A stretch of 64,000 nucleotides of DNA from Homalodisca vitripennis. Its lineage: Eukaryota > Arthropoda > Insecta > Hemiptera > Cicadellidae. The DNA lies in the NCBI RefSeq assembly GCF_021130785.1, contig NC_060214.1, positions 2,569,001 through 2,633,000 of the forward strand. The letters are read 5' to 3'. The translations under genes were made by a program, and so were the position numbers. Under the pieces are notes generated by a model, which saw nothing but the letters and a program-made list of their open reading frames with translations, ran no database searches and was not told where the DNA came from. Below are positions 36,364-48,250 of this stretch, one piece after another (the first letter of the stretch is position 1; each line of letters begins with the position of its first letter).

Positions 36364-37036
36364 TGTACCGAATGACGATAACACATGGGGGAGGTGACTT
36401 CTGAGGTCGTAGTAATAAATACTCGAATTGCAAAGTTTACTTATAAGTTCAGTTTAATTATGAAAACTTACAAGCACAACTTTTAGATGGTAAAGGAAAT
36501 GTATGTAATGACAAGTTGCTGCCATTTAGAATACAAGAACTTAAAAACGTATATCTTATAGGTGGACCTAAAATATCCAATGTTCTCTGAAATTATGCCT
36601 ACGATGTTTTACTTTATAAGACATTAAGATTTTACTTCCCTTCGCAATGTGTAGACTCACAACCCGTGTGTCGGCGTCTTGGCACGAGACAATGGCGCTG
36701 TAGTCAAAGAAGGGTTATTTATAGTCAGTGGTTACTAGAAGATGAGTAGAATTTATGAAACTGGTAGCCATCTACTCAAATAATATGTGCTCTGTGAGGC
36801 GTGAGACACGTGGGACACGTAAACTCGCGGACAAAGCGCGCGAGGTCTGCTCGGTCACATAGTTGGGCTGCTACCAAGGGTTAGAAGAAAATATTCATAC
36901 GCGTGCCAATTAGGTAGTTACTCCGCCCAATAATTTAGTTCCGGAACATTGGATAAAAATAACATTAAATTATACTGGCTGACTAGGTTGTGAAATTTAC
37001 ATTATAAAAAAATATAATTAACTAATTACCGGTACA
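36364..37036. mobile_element. LTR-like element, copy 1 (solo LTR or non-autonomous TGT...ACA element)
   Basis: The element starts TGTACCG and ends CGGTACA, is 673 bp long, and is flanked by ATTT on both sides (36360-36363 and 37037-37040). That is a 4-bp target duplication. A second copy at 58065-58736, in the same orientation and about 90 percent alike by eye, has ACAC on both sides. The middle (36640-36900) is much richer in G and C than the surroundings and holds CACGTG and GCGCGC. On the reverse strand a CTTATAAAG box follows it, so a promoter reading right to left is possible. Length, TG..CA ends and a 4-bp duplication fit a solo LTR of the Gypsy or BEL type; a Ginger-like DNA element is the alternative. 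Confidence 0.85.
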
Positions 37037-37326
37037 ATTTAAAAGTATTTTCTCAAATTACCAAAAACTAAAACGATGCTCAAAGTTTTTGAAGAAGATA
37101 GTTGTTTTGAAATATATCACTAAATTAAAATTACTTACTTAAGTAAATAGGAACAAACATAAACATTTTATAATTTTTTATGTCCAAACCTCCTTCTCTT
37201 CAATATAAACGATATTTTATATTGCCCAATTTCCAATTAAAAGAACCCCTACGCAAATAGATTAAGCTATAAAGAATTAGCTGCAATGTGTAAACATTGC
37301 ATGTATCAAAGGGCCAAGGGAGGAAG
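37037..37326. other. Spacer, nothing recognised
   Basis: AT-rich DNA between the LTR-like element and the CA tract. Confidence 0.35.
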
Positions 37327-37342
37327 TCACACACGCGCGCAC

Positions 37343-37403
<61 letters not shown>
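37327..37403. repeat. (CA)n microsatellite with CGCG variants
   Basis: About 77 bp of CA repeat; the left end has CACACGCGCGCAC. It produces the Cys-Val repeat frames on the reverse strand (37200-37474). Confidence 0.97.
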
Positions 37404-37404
<1 letters not shown>

Positions 37405-38379
37405 CTATATTCAGATTATTCCATATTGAGTCTTTAACACTCGCAGCTGAAATTAAAGATTTGTTATCCTTCAAGTTTCGAAGAAATTATTTTCTTCATT
37501 TAAGACAAATTAAGGTCTTTGTAGAAGCTTGTAAGTAGATCAACGTGTAAATCTATTGACGTGAAACATCATATATGTATGGCATTGTTTGTAGCGCAGG
37601 CGAACACATAATGACACAGGAATTTGTGCTTTCCAATCATAACTAAACAAACAAAATCTGTTTTGTTTCAACCAACAGACCTGTTTACATCTGAAACTTG
37701 TTTTCACAGTCTGTTCATGAAACAAAACAGATAAGGAATTATTTATAAAGAAAACAATATAGGTTTTTGCGACCCTATATGTTTGTCGTTATTTTATAAA
37801 ATAAAAACTAGTTATTTTAAATAAAGACAACACAGCTTTATTTGGATCGGGACGATACAACGAATATAACACTTTTTTTTTCCTCTCGTTATAATTGATA
37901 CACTCGCCCTCTAGCTTCAACTTGTCTATCTGGGTAGTTTGTTCTTTGATTACTTATAAATATGTTTTGATTACTTTATCACTCAGTTAATTTAGAATTG
38001 TTACATTTTACTGTGCTTAAAATATTAACTTTACTGTCTTATTTAAGAATTAATTCAGGCATCAGGTTTGCAGAAAATTATTTCAATGCAAAATTGCGTA
38101 CGTGAGAATTCTTTAAAAATGGGCACGCGCAGAATATGTAGAAATGTTAGTTCAATCGGGAACATTGTATCCTTTTGAAACAGAAAAAAACATGCAAGGA
38201 CATCAGTTGCCTCCTTGGTTACCGGAATAATATATTTGTAATATCAGATAACAGGATCAAGATACTATATAAAATATAACGTACAGCATATGCAACGAAT
38301 ACTTTCCTCCATTAATCTGATAAAATAAGTTTCACTTTTGTTCTAATTGAAAGTGATCCGTCTAGTGGTATAAGGTCTT
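37404..38379. other. AT-rich spacer, nothing recognised
   Basis: The reverse frame 37540-37725 (61 codons) has no domain. No repeat unit was seen. Confidence 0.4.
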
Positions 38380-38942
38380 GAATAATAAATAAATAAATTC
38401 TTTATTGCCATTGCAGCAATATTGTTGGTAGCAATGTTACAAACACTTTGAAATTTGAATGTTTTAAAATAGTTAATAATATATTATTGTAGTGTAAAAG
38501 TAACAAAATAAAGTTTAGTTTCTTGTAGCAATATTGCCTACAGAAATTTCAAATCATTATTAATAGATATATTGCTTAAATAAAAATTAAAGAATGAATA
38601 AAATAAAAATTAAATTTAAATTGAATTCGAATTTTTTTAATGGTCCATAAATTCGTCCACATCATAAAACACATTATTCGTTAAAGTTTTTTTTAATTTT
38701 GATTTAAACAATCGAGAATTTTGTTCATTCCTAATTCTTTCAAACAAAACATTAAAAAGACATCCTTAAGAATAAGCGGGAAGATTTTCATATAGGTTCA
38801 GATCAATAATGTTGTTCAAGCGTGAATGGTAATTCTTTAACCGGAAACACTGATTGTTCACTGAAAATGTAAATAGAGAAGATTCAGTTCACTAGGGAAT
38901 GCAGGCAACAAAATACACGTGTAAGATAGTGTTTAAATTATA
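38380..38942 (-). mobile_element. Non-LTR retrotransposon C-terminus and 3' UTR
   Basis: On the reverse strand from about 38880 the frame reads VFRLKNYHSRLNNIIDLNLY, then a stop, then a frame that ends in SRLFKSKLKKTLTNN and VFYDVDEFMDH before TAA. A basic helix followed by a FY.VDEF-type ending is the usual carboxy terminus of Jockey/CR1-type polyproteins. A roughly 250-bp AT-rich 3' UTR and an (AATA)n-type tail at 38381-38398 follow. The element is 5'-truncated at about 38942. Unlike other remnants here, this piece keeps a long clean reading frame in its last 45 codons and may be fairly young. Confidence 0.7.
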
Positions 38943-39319
38943 AATCAAACTTCCATAAAGAAGTGTGAACAGTAATGCGGTGAAATACAGAGTGTATAAC
39001 GTTCTGCAGAATCAGTTGCTTCAAAAGCTTCTGAAGCTCGAGTTGGAACTGGAGGGGAATTCCGATCTCCTTCCTGTCACATCGGTTAATGAAAACAGAA
39101 CTGCCAGTTCCGTTCTGTTTATCTGGCACAATCCACAGTTTCTCTGGCATTTACGAGCCGAACTGCAGCTATGACACAGGTGCTGGGGACTTCAGTAATA
39201 TGATAGTTAGATTGCACCATCCCTAGTCAATTCCATTCTCATTTCTAAACAGAGAACTTATTTTGAGGGTTGTTTAGTATTCCTTCAGTATCATCAGACA
39301 GTGTGATGTTGGCTGCAGC
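38943..39319. other. Unassigned stretch with overlapping open frames on both strands
   Basis: Both strands are open across about 200 bp (38965-39174 forward, 38938-39150 reverse). The sequence is richer in G and C than its surroundings, with repeated CTTC/GAAGCT phrases. I recognise no domain and cannot choose a strand. It lies directly before the 186-bp array and may belong with it. Confidence 0.3.
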
Positions 39320-40096
39320 TGGGCCTGACGTGCCAGACGACAGCTTCTCTACAAGATAAAGTGATACTCTCCTGAGGATGATGGCTATCGCGATGTGGAT
39401 TCAATTTATTAACAACGATTTGACGTGACGATTCAGAGATTCTGGTGCCAGTTTGGTGGATCATGGAGGACGAGTAACACGCTATACAGGAGATGAATGT
39501 GGAGCAGCTCTGTGCGCGGGAGACAGCAGCTTCTCTACAAGATAAAGTGATACTCTCCTGAGGATGATGGCTATCGCGATGTGGATTCAATTTATTAACA
39601 ACGATTTGACGTGACGATTCAGAGATTCTGGCGGCAGTTTGGTTGATCATGGAAGAAGGACAACACGCTATACAGGAGATGACTGTGGAGCAGCTCTGTG
39701 CGTGGGAGACAGCAGCTTCTCTACAAGATAAAGTGATACTCTCCTGAGGACGATAGCTATCGCGATGTGGATTCAATTTATTAACAACGATTTGACGTGA
39801 CGATTCAGAGATTCTGGCGGCAGTTTGGTTGATCATGGAAGAAGGGCAACACGCTATACAGGAGATGACTGTGGAGCAGCTCTGTGCGCGGGAGACAGCA
39901 GCTTCTCTACAAGATAAAGTGATACTCTCCTGAGGACGATAGCTATCGCGATGTGGATTCGGTTTGTTAACAACGATCTGTGGTGACGATTCAGATATTC
40001 TGGCGGCAGTTTGGTTGATCATGGAGGACGAGGAACACGCTAGGCACGCGCTGACTGTGGAGCAGCTCTGTGCGCGGGAAACAGCAGCATTGAAAG
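39320..40096. repeat. 186-bp tandem array, about four copies, each holding an exon-like ATG module
   Basis: CTCTCCTGAGGA recurs at 39367, 39553, 39739 and 39925, exactly 186 bp apart. Each forward unit contains GATCATGGA and a short frame with the shared core TVEQLCARETAA (first unit NVEQLCARETAA). The first unit has an early stop (MEDE then TAA). The inner units read MEEGQHAIQEMTVEQLC and stop after LQDKVILS. The last departs from the array after the ATG. Since 186 is a multiple of three, the reverse strand is open through 39294-40022 (242 codons, 62-residue repeats starting INQTAARISESS); I regard that as incidental. Confidence 0.92.
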
Positions 40097-40101
40097 GTTA
40101 G
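40021..40101 (+). other. Possible first coding exon (or relic) at the end of the 186-bp array
   Basis: ATG at 40021 in the context GATCATGG opens a 26-codon frame, MEDEEHARHALTVEQLC..., ending ...ETAALKG before TAG at 40099. A splice-donor-like AAAG|GTTAGT lies at 40093-40102 (GT at 40097), so the frame could be a short first exon ending at 40096. The G/C content is high for this window and the repeat partners carry the same core with different ends. I do not recognise the protein and find no second exon. Alternatives are a transposon 5' end or chance. Confidence 0.25.
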
Positions 40102-41500
40102 TATCAAAACAGCTCGTCCATAGCGAAAGTTCCTTTAAGGAAACTTGGTTGAATTTCCCGTGTCAGTTATCACTGTCGCCTCCAGGAAATGGCGAAGTCA
40201 TTCCATCGTTGGAGGTGATTTAATGACTATTTTACTCTCTCACAAGTGTTTCTGTTAATAGTTGGACATATCTGGAAATATTTTTACATTTTTACCTTAT
40301 ATACTTTAGTATATTTTTCAATTGTATTGCTAACTCTTATAATTTGTAGAATTTTATTTATTCATTTTTTTTATCAAAACGCATCTTATCTGCAGACTCA
40401 AAAATTCTCTAGCTGCCGTACTTTTAATATAAACCTTATTTAATATAATCGTTTCCAAGTTTTTGGATCTTGGGCAAACCCTTGATCCAATTTTGATTAA
40501 AAAAAATAATTTTGAGAGGATCTAATTTGTTGCAGTAAAGTATGGAACCCATAGAAACACTACAAAACCCAACAATATGAGTATAAAGTTTTGTGTTGAC
40601 AAGACAGTTTTATTTTAAAATCAAATTTACTAAAAAAAGTTTTAACTGCAACATGATTATTATAGATATTTGTATTGGTTACAAGAATAGTTTTACTTAT
40701 TTCTATATGGTCCATATCTTCAAATAAATTTGATTAGGTTTTACCATATTTAGTTCAAGAAACTTGATTCATATACACGTAATTTTTAAGGATTCACTCA
40801 ACGACTTGGATAACTTATCTCGTTAAAACTAAAAATGAAAAAATAAATTTACGGTTGAATGATATATATATATATATATATACAATATATATATATGCTG
40901 AACAAAAACCATATTGACAAATTAATTTAACAACTGTTTGCTTAATATTGTACATTTAAAAGTCTTATCATCTTGCGAGAACCTTCGTCAATTTACATAC
41001 AAAGTGCTGGTAATTCTGTTTACAAGTTTCCATTACAGGTTCTTGTGCAACCCTACATGTGTAAAGCATTCAACCCTAACTCAATTATACAGTTAATTTA
41101 CTTTAAGTGAACTGGTCTTATGAAAAATAATTAACAAATATCATATATGTTATTCTATTGATCAGATAAATTCTGTTGTCTATCGAAATACGTGGCTGAT
41201 TTAAAGTGACGAGTCTTCAATGACTAATTGGAAGAAAATTTCATAACAAATAAATAGTTGATTGGTAAATTCGTCTGTAACGAGGAAAAGATAAAGTGCA
41301 GCGTGTGTAAGAAAATAAAAAAATAACTTTACAATTTTCATGTACTAAATTAAATAAATACATCCATGTCAAAATTTCTACACGTTGTTCTAAGTTATGA
41401 TTGTTTACATTTTAAGTGTCCTTTTCTACAACATTATTACATGGAATACAATATATTACATTTCTTAACATCTATATGAGTAATGTTGCAGTTTTTTTAC
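40102..41500. other. AT-rich spacer with a short (TA)n
   Basis: A (TA)n tract lies at 40862-40896. The frame at 40246-40443 is a hydrophobic AT-codon frame with no recognised domain. Nothing else was identified. Confidence 0.4.
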
Positions 41501-41984
41501 TATTTCCTTCAGGAGCTTATATTAGACAGTGACCACGGGGCTACCTGAGCTGAGTATGTCATTACTTCCTTTACTTACACGTACTCATTGACGTACTCCT
41601 TCAGGGAGGCCCCTTTATGTTAATTTTCCTGAAACAGGGTTGCTGTATATCTGTAACTGGCCTGCCTGACCACCTTTTTCTACTCCCTTTGCTAGAATTA
41701 TCCAGCAGTCCTTAAAACTTCTTTCCCGTTGCGGTGTGAGGTGATCCGTGCCAAGAGGATGAATGGCATCGAGAACATGGTGTATTAAGAGGAGCCTCCA
41801 GGATAAAAGGCGACCTCCTGGAGTACGTAGCCTTGTCCAAACTTCTCGTGAGTAAACAATGAAAGAATAAAAAAAACCCAATACTTGAGGAGAGGAAGCG
41901 GAAAGGGTAGGGCTGTTAAGTCCATCAATGCCTACACTCCCAGGAATACCGACTTCAGAGAAGGATGTTATCCTCACAGAATCT
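41501..41984. other. G/C-richer unassigned stretch upstream of the R1-like remnant
   Basis: A 120-codon reverse frame at 41615-41977 is present, but no domain was recognised. The stretch is adjacent to, and compositionally like, the forward coding remnant that follows, so it may be the 5' part of that element, with the reverse frame a shadow. Confidence 0.3.
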
Positions 41985-42245
41985 AAGGCAAGTCGGGAAA
42001 TAGAAGCAAAGATGAGAAAGCTGGAGCTGATACCCGAGAATTTTAAATGTGAAGGAGCCTGAAGAGGTTACAAGGGACTGTTGGATCAGGAGCATTCATT
42101 AGACGATGCCCTAGAACTCAGAAAAATGAACAGAAAGCTCAGATGAAGACTTTTGTCAGATGCGTCAACACCTGATCATAGCGAAAAGAAAATTAAATTG
42201 GCCATGGAAACCCTAAACGTTAAAGGAAATCTTTAGACGAGAAAA
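41985..42245 (+). mobile_element. Possible ORF1 remnant of an R1-like non-LTR element
   Basis: The forward translation is strongly charged and helix-like: REIEAKMRKLELIPENFKC, a stop, RGYKGLLDQEHSLDDALE, then LRKMNRKLR, a stop, and TPDHSEKKIKLAMETLNV. Two stops interrupt an otherwise coherent frame, as in a recently dead coding sequence. The position, just before an array and then the endonuclease remnant at 42940, suggests an ORF1 or linker region. No zinc-knuckle is visible. The assignment is inference from context. Confidence 0.4.
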
Positions 42246-42284
42246 TAAACTACAGTAAGGTAATATAATTGGAATACTTACACA

Positions 42285-42895
42285 AAGATTTTCCCATATC
42301 TAAGTGCACAAAATATGGAAGACCTACCTGAGGCAGTGGGAATACTTTCACACACAGTTTCCTATAACATATCTAAGTGAACAAAATAAGGAAGACCTAC
42401 CTGAGGCAGTGGGAATACTTTCACTCAGAGTTTACCACAACATATCTAAGTGAAAAAAATATAGAAGACCTACCTGAGGCAGTGGGAGTACTTTCACACA
42501 GAGTTTACCACAACATATCGAAGTGAACAAAATAAGGAAGACCTATCTGAGGGAGTGGTAATACTTTCACTCAGAGTTTACCACAACATATCAAAGTGAA
42601 CAAAATAAGGAAGACCTATCTGAGGCAGTGGGAATACTTTCACTCAGAGTTTACCACAACATATCTAAGTGAAAAAAATATAGAAGACCTACCTGAGGCA
42701 GTGGGAGTACTTTCACACAGAGTTTACCACAACATATCAAAGTGAACAAAATAAGGAAGACCTATCTGAGGCAGTGGGAATACTTACACACACAGTTTCC
42801 CATAACATATCAAAGTGAACAAAATACGGAAAACCTACCTGAGGGAGTGGTAATACTTTCACACAGAGTTTCCCACTACATATCTAAGGCCATTT
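42285..42895. repeat. 73-bp tandem array, about eight copies, with trimer structure
   Basis: ACATAT(C)(T/A/G)AA landmarks occur at 42367, 42440, 42513 and 42586, 73 bp apart, and continue to about 42895. One unit variant (GTGAAAAAAATATAGAAGACC with GGGAGTAC) recurs at 219 bp (about 42451 and 42670), which is three units, so a trimer has been copied as a block. The array lies where the N-terminal half of the endonuclease should be. Confidence 0.93.
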
Positions 42896-42939
42896 TGTCT
42901 TATTTTCAAAATCCACGAAGAGATATTTCTACTACAGAA

Positions 42940-43510
42940 GAATAATGCAAAAGAAAAGGAGTGGCATTGGTTGATGAGATGTGATGCTATTGCACACCAC
43001 ACCCTATGGGAAAGTACCAACCTAATGTAAGAGGTTAGAAAATACTCGAAGTTTTGTTTAGATGTGATCTAAATATACTCAGTGTGTGATAAGAATCTAT
43101 CAAGGAGCAGAAAATCAAGAAGGGAGGTTCTAGAGTTAACAAGAGTTAGTGGTTATGTAGGCTTTGAGATGACGGATTGGAAAGTACGGGGGAAAGTCTG
43201 TCCGATTGATCACATTAGATTTGATCTGGGGGCTTACGCAATGAGAGACGCACTACCGTCACTACACATCAATTTATTAGAATGACTATTTAACGTCCTT
43301 AATGAATACATTACAAGGCACAAAAATGGCCATAGGAAACTATTGGGAACTAGAATTTTGCACTATAAAGCCAGAGGAAGCTATCGTAGAAGCCTTTGTG
43401 GAAAATTATCCTATTAAGATTAAAACGTATAAGAGGGATATGCCCTGGTAAATTGGAAGCCTTAGTATTAGAACGCCGCATCTTTTTAACTAGGCTAAGA
43501 AGAGCAATGT
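42940..43510 (+). mobile_element. R1-like non-LTR element: endonuclease C-terminal half and linker
   Basis: The translation reads LMRCDAIAHHTLWESTN (the G(C)D.NAHH..WGS motif of EEP-type endonucleases) near 42980. Next, with a frame change, come SRREVLELTRVSGYVGFEMTDWKV and DHIRFDLG (the SDH..I.F catalytic region; the serine before DH is lost). A later frame near 43370-43500 reads EEAIVEAFVENYPIKIK-like and MPW followed by LGSLSIRTPHLF-like, matching the (P)WWN..L..LR linker before the RT domain. The RT itself is missing. Stops and frameshifts show it is dead. Motif recognition is firm, clade naming less so. Confidence 0.75.
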
Positions 43511-45199
43511 AATATTTTCACGTATATTCACTGAAAATGTGTTCCCTACTATACTAAAATTACTCCTAAATTTTGTTGATACAAACAAACAAACACACAT
43601 ACACACATAAAATTATTAAAAATAAAATATTTGATGATATAAATCGACCAAGAGTTGTTTTATTTAGAGAAAGATCGTTACAGTCTCAGTCCTATGACAA
43701 AGACCATAGACTAGATTGTCTACGAGCTAAATTGCCACGTTAATAAGTACTGAAGTCATCTCTCCAGATGAAGCTATTAATATGTCAATGAGTTTGCTAT
43801 AGACCAGATTGCCTGAATTGTTTTCAACCTTTTGTTTCTAAAGCCATTATCTTTCCGTTAATGACTTGAGTTATGCATTCATTTTAAACGTCCTCAGGTA
43901 AGTTATTATGTCAAAAATATCAACTATAATTATATTATGTAATGTTTTTTTGGTGTAGAATTCACAAATGTAGAAGAATATAATAATTTAAGTTTAGTTA
44001 TAAACTCCAATAGTTTATTTTAATTTATTTAAATGAAAAAATGTGAATATTTAGAAAATAATTAACAATAATAAGGGCATTAAGTTGTATTTGAAAAGTA
44101 TTTGTATATTAGTTTATGAGATAGCACATATTGTCCCTATCTTGTAGGATAAATATTGAAAATGCGGTTTCATTCATATTAGGTATAGGTTTTATTAAGG
44201 TCTGTGTTGAGTAATTCATCCTGAGCAATCAAAGTTTTAGATCCAAACAAAAGAATAAATTCTGTCTAAGATTATAGGATTTAGGACAACGCTACATTAT
44301 GCCTAAGCTACGAAATCATCAAAACGAAACGATGCGTTAGGGTCAAATTATTTTGATCCTAAAACACGACTTCAAATACAATACGAAAAATATTTTACCA
44401 CTACCTTTTAATTTAGCAATGTAATAAAACCTGCAGGTCTCCTAGGAAACCATCTCTAAACATCAGATAAACCAGTAACTAAGACTTCCGCCTATAGCCC
44501 GGAAAGAAAATCCCTACAATATTTTGCGTTTTTAAACAAATATAATATATGGCTTCCTGGAAACTAATCTTTAATAATCTGGAAGAAACGATTCAAGGAG
44601 TTCTCTTTACGGTATCGTTACATAGTTAAGTAAATATAACGGTTCTCTTGCCGCCTTGAGAGAAAAAATTTTCACGATCATTAGTGTAAGGTAATCTCAA
44701 TAAAAACTATTTAGATCTTTGGGCAATTAATTAAAATAATTACACGAACATTAAAGGACGATTCAAATAAGAGACATAAATGAAATCCGATTGTCAGAAC
44801 TCCGTCGATCAATTCCTACATGATAAACGTCAAGGATGGTTATAGCAAATATAAGTTATTCGTGGAGTGGTTTTGGCTATTATTTTATATTCCAACTAAT
44901 TTTGAGGTAAAATATCGTCAACTCGTAATTTAATATTATTTTATTCTAAATTGTTGGTCGTCTCTAAATATACATTTCTCAGAATGTTGGAAGCTTGTTT
45001 TTCGCTTAGTTAGGTATATAACGGTTGAACATCAATTGATGAAACGAAGAGTCACTAGAGCTGATGTTTATGGGCAACAATGATACATCAACTACAACAT
45101 CCCACGTGCCAAAAATTGATACATTGAAATATATCAAATCTTGCATTATGACCTAAACCCTCGTAACTCTCCCTCTATGTACATTCAAATTCCTTTATA
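43511..45199. other. AT-rich spacer, nothing recognised
   Basis: About 1.7 kb without a supported gene, tandem repeat or transposon terminus. Confidence 0.4.
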
Positions 45200-47410
45200 A
45201 TGGTGCAACCGTCCAATCCCGTCAACCCTCGGTCCAGGTGTATTCCAAGAAACTTCGTTGAGTAGAATCCCTCGATCTCAGTTTCATTTAACATGGCTGT
45301 AGGATGAAAATCTGAGTCGGTTGTCGCAAAAAATTCGATAAACGTTGATTTTGTTGGATTTTTTTAGGTTCATTTTATTGAAATGGAAATGAACCAACAT
45401 CATAGACGTAGATAATGAAGAGTAGAAAACCCTATGTATATTCAGCATATAATTCAATCCCTTTTACAAGTGTATGTTGTTGTCATCTACAAGTAAAATT
45501 CATGTCAACATTTTAATAAATTCTGATTATCAATTGTGATTTGAAAGTATTGCAGAAACTATGTATTCAGTAATATACTATCCTTCACAGATAAAATTAA
45601 TTCATAATTGATAAGCCATAAAATGACAGGAAGATTGTTGGAAGCAAAAGCTACTGAGCGGTACCCTTCATTAACAAGTACAGAGGAACGGTTCAGAGCT
45701 ACCGAGTGTGAGATGTGACAATTTTGAAGAAATTAATTGAGTGATGACTAATACGATGGGATACGAGCAAATATTATAATAATGTTTATCGTGAAGAAAA
45801 TTTAACATTGTATAGCAACCGTCAGAAAACCACAAAGAAACTTTTTATGATAGTGATGTATAAAGTTTTTCAAGCATTCTTCAATCTAAGAACCCTTTCA
45901 AACGTATAATATCTACTTTCACTCGTTCTCATTCATTCGAATTGTCCCACTTCAGCACCTTCTTAGTCTAAAAATTCTGCGGACTCCAGTTGATAAGCCA
46001 AGAACTCGTCTATGCTGTAGAATGCTTTTGAAATACACGCAGTTTTCAGCCGATCTTTGAACGCATTTGAGCATTGGAGTACTTTTGACTAAATTTGGCA
46101 AATTGTTGACAAATTGAACTCCTATCTGTGATAGCAGGTGTTGCATAAGAGTGTATAACGCTACCCCTTATTTTGTCGCATTTTGTCTTGAAGAAGATTC
46201 ATGTCAGTAATATGCGTATAGAGGCAGAGTAATGTCAACAGTCTAACATTTTTGAACGCTGGTCTGTACGACTCTCTATTCTACAGCATTGTAACGATTC
46301 TGATTGCTCTTTTTTTAGAATGAAAACTGTTGAAAAGTTTGCATTTGAGCAACCTCGCCACAAAGCCAGTCCTTAGGAGAGATGTGTATAGGTTACTCCG
46401 TAGTACGCCGTCACCAGTTCCCCAATACTTGGACAGTTTCCTCAAAACATAAATAAAAAAAAAACACTGCCTAAATGAAAACCCCGTCAATCCTCGGTCC
46501 AAGTGTATTCCAAATAACTTCGTTGATTAGACTTCCTCGATCTCAGTTTCATTAAAAATGACTGTAAGACGAAATTCAGAGACTGTTGTCGTAAAAAATT
46601 CAATATACGTTGATTTTGTTGGATTTTTTTTGAGATTCAGTTCATTGAAATGGAAATCAACCAACATCATTAACGTAGATCAAGAAGAGTGGAGGACTCA
46701 TTATGGAATCCTGGGGAACCCCATAACTAAGCTCTCTCTCCTCAGATCGAACGGTTGAAATGCATACAAATTATGTTGTTACTAAAATAGATTTAATCCA
46801 ACTGAATGAAAATCCTCGTATCCCGTAATGTTCTACTTAGTGAATAAGGGTGTTGTGTTTTTCAAAGAATTCAGGCATGGAGTGAGAAAGCCTTTTCAAA
46901 AGTTTTGCTGGGAACCGGCAGCACTGAGTTTGGGCAATAATTTTGGGTGGACAGAGGGTTGCCCTTATTAAAAATTGGGGTGACTAGCAATTTTGAGAGA
47001 TGGAGGAACGTTCCCGAGTGAAAAGAGAGATAAATAAAGTGCTCAATGGACCTTAATAAATGCTTCGAGCGTTGTTTGAGAAGCCAAGTTGACACACAGT
47101 TTGAGTCATTAGATTTCTTCGATGAAAAGTTTTTTATCGCTCTCGAATTCCTCCTTTGTGACCGGGGCCAGAGTCATTGAGGTTGCTGGACTCGGTATAG
47201 ATGGGGATAGTTGGCTCTGATGCGAACGACGTCCTTGGTCAGTTTCAAACGAGGCAAAAAGTTTCTTATTACATGACAAGATGTGACAACTTTGAAGATT
47301 TGCGATACGAGTAAGTATGAGTCCAAGGAATTGTCTGGCTCGAACATGAAGCCACTCGCTGACCAGTTCTTTTTGTCTAGTTCTTCACATCTTGACCTCG
47401 TGTTATGAGT
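45200..47410 (-). mobile_element. Non-LTR retrotransposon remnant with endonuclease-RT linker and broken RT
   Basis: Reading right to left: KLFASFETDQGRRSHQSQLS and APVTKEEFESDKKLF (47350-47110) form the linker. SKLLVTPIFNKGNPLSTQNY and LPVPSKTFEKAFS (47000-46875) are the RT fingers (PIFKKGD...NYRPIS). YGVPQDSIMSPPLLDL (about 46690) is block B. HLDRGLTGFSF and, 46500-46290, LYTSLLRTGFVARLLKC are post-palm material, and 46146-45952 gives LSQIGVQFVNNLPNLVKSTPM, the C-terminus. Blocks between fingers and YADD are deleted. A stretch at 45210-45430 repeats the 46490-46700 sequence, so a partial second copy or duplication follows the C-terminus. Confidence 0.82.
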
Positions 47411-47579
47411 ATTTTGGTTTTACTAATTACAGCTAAACTTATGTATACAAGTTTAACTGAATTATGCATACACTTAGGCATCCTATTTTGAAAATTTTCT
47501 AATTAGAATAGCTTCAATGACAATATTTGCTTAAAATAATCTTTATCATTTAAATTGATATGATTGTATATGTATATGA
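47411..47579. other. Spacer, nothing recognised
   Basis: Short AT-rich spacer between the retroelement and the 133-bp array. Confidence 0.35.
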
Positions 47580-48250
47580 TTGGATCCCAGAATGCCGGAC
47601 TCCTTTAAAACGCAACTGACTCAACATTAGTCTTGACTCAGGAACACTCAGATTAATATCGTTTTCCAATTATCAGAAGCCGAGTAATGAAATCCGTTAC
47701 ATCAGCCAATAGTTGGATTACTGAATGACGGACTCCTGTAAAACGTGACTGACTCAACATTAGTCTTGACTCAGGAACACACAGATTAATATCGTTTTCC
47801 AGTTATCAGAAGCCGAGTAATGAAATCCGTTACACCAGCCAATAATTCGATCACTGAATGCCGGACTCCTGTAAAACGCGACTGACTCAACATTAGTCTT
47901 TACTCAGGAACACGCAGATTAATATCGTTTTCCAATTATCAGAAGCCGAGGAATGAAATCCGTTACATCAGTCAATAGTTGGATCACAGAATGCCCGGAC
48001 TCCTGTAAAACGCGACTGACTCAACATTAGTCTTGACTCAGGAACACACAGATTAATATAGTTTTCCAATTAGCAGAAGCCGAGTAATGAAATCCCTTAC
48101 ATCAGCCAATAATTCGATCATTGAATGCCGGACTCCTGTAAAACGCGACTGACTCAACATTAGTCTTGACTCAGGAACACACAGATTAATATCGTTTTCC
48201 AATTAGCAGAAGCCGAGTAATGAAATCCGTTACATCAGCCAATAATTGGA
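47580..48250. repeat. 133-bp tandem array, five copies
   Basis: TTGGAT or TTCGAT landmarks lie at 47580, 47713, 47846, 47979, 48113 and 48246. Units share CCGGACTCCTGTAAAACGCG and AGAAGCCGAGTAATGAAATC. Most units carry two TGACTCA heptamers 18 bp apart. Two edge variants (TTGGATCAC and TTCGATCA) alternate, which suggests a dimer structure. Confidence 0.95.

Noticed and set aside
39294..40022. 242-codon reverse-strand frame of four 62-residue repeats
   Set aside because: The 186-bp unit length is a multiple of three, so one stop-free unit stays open automatically. There is no recognised domain, and the forward strand of the same units looks more exon-like.
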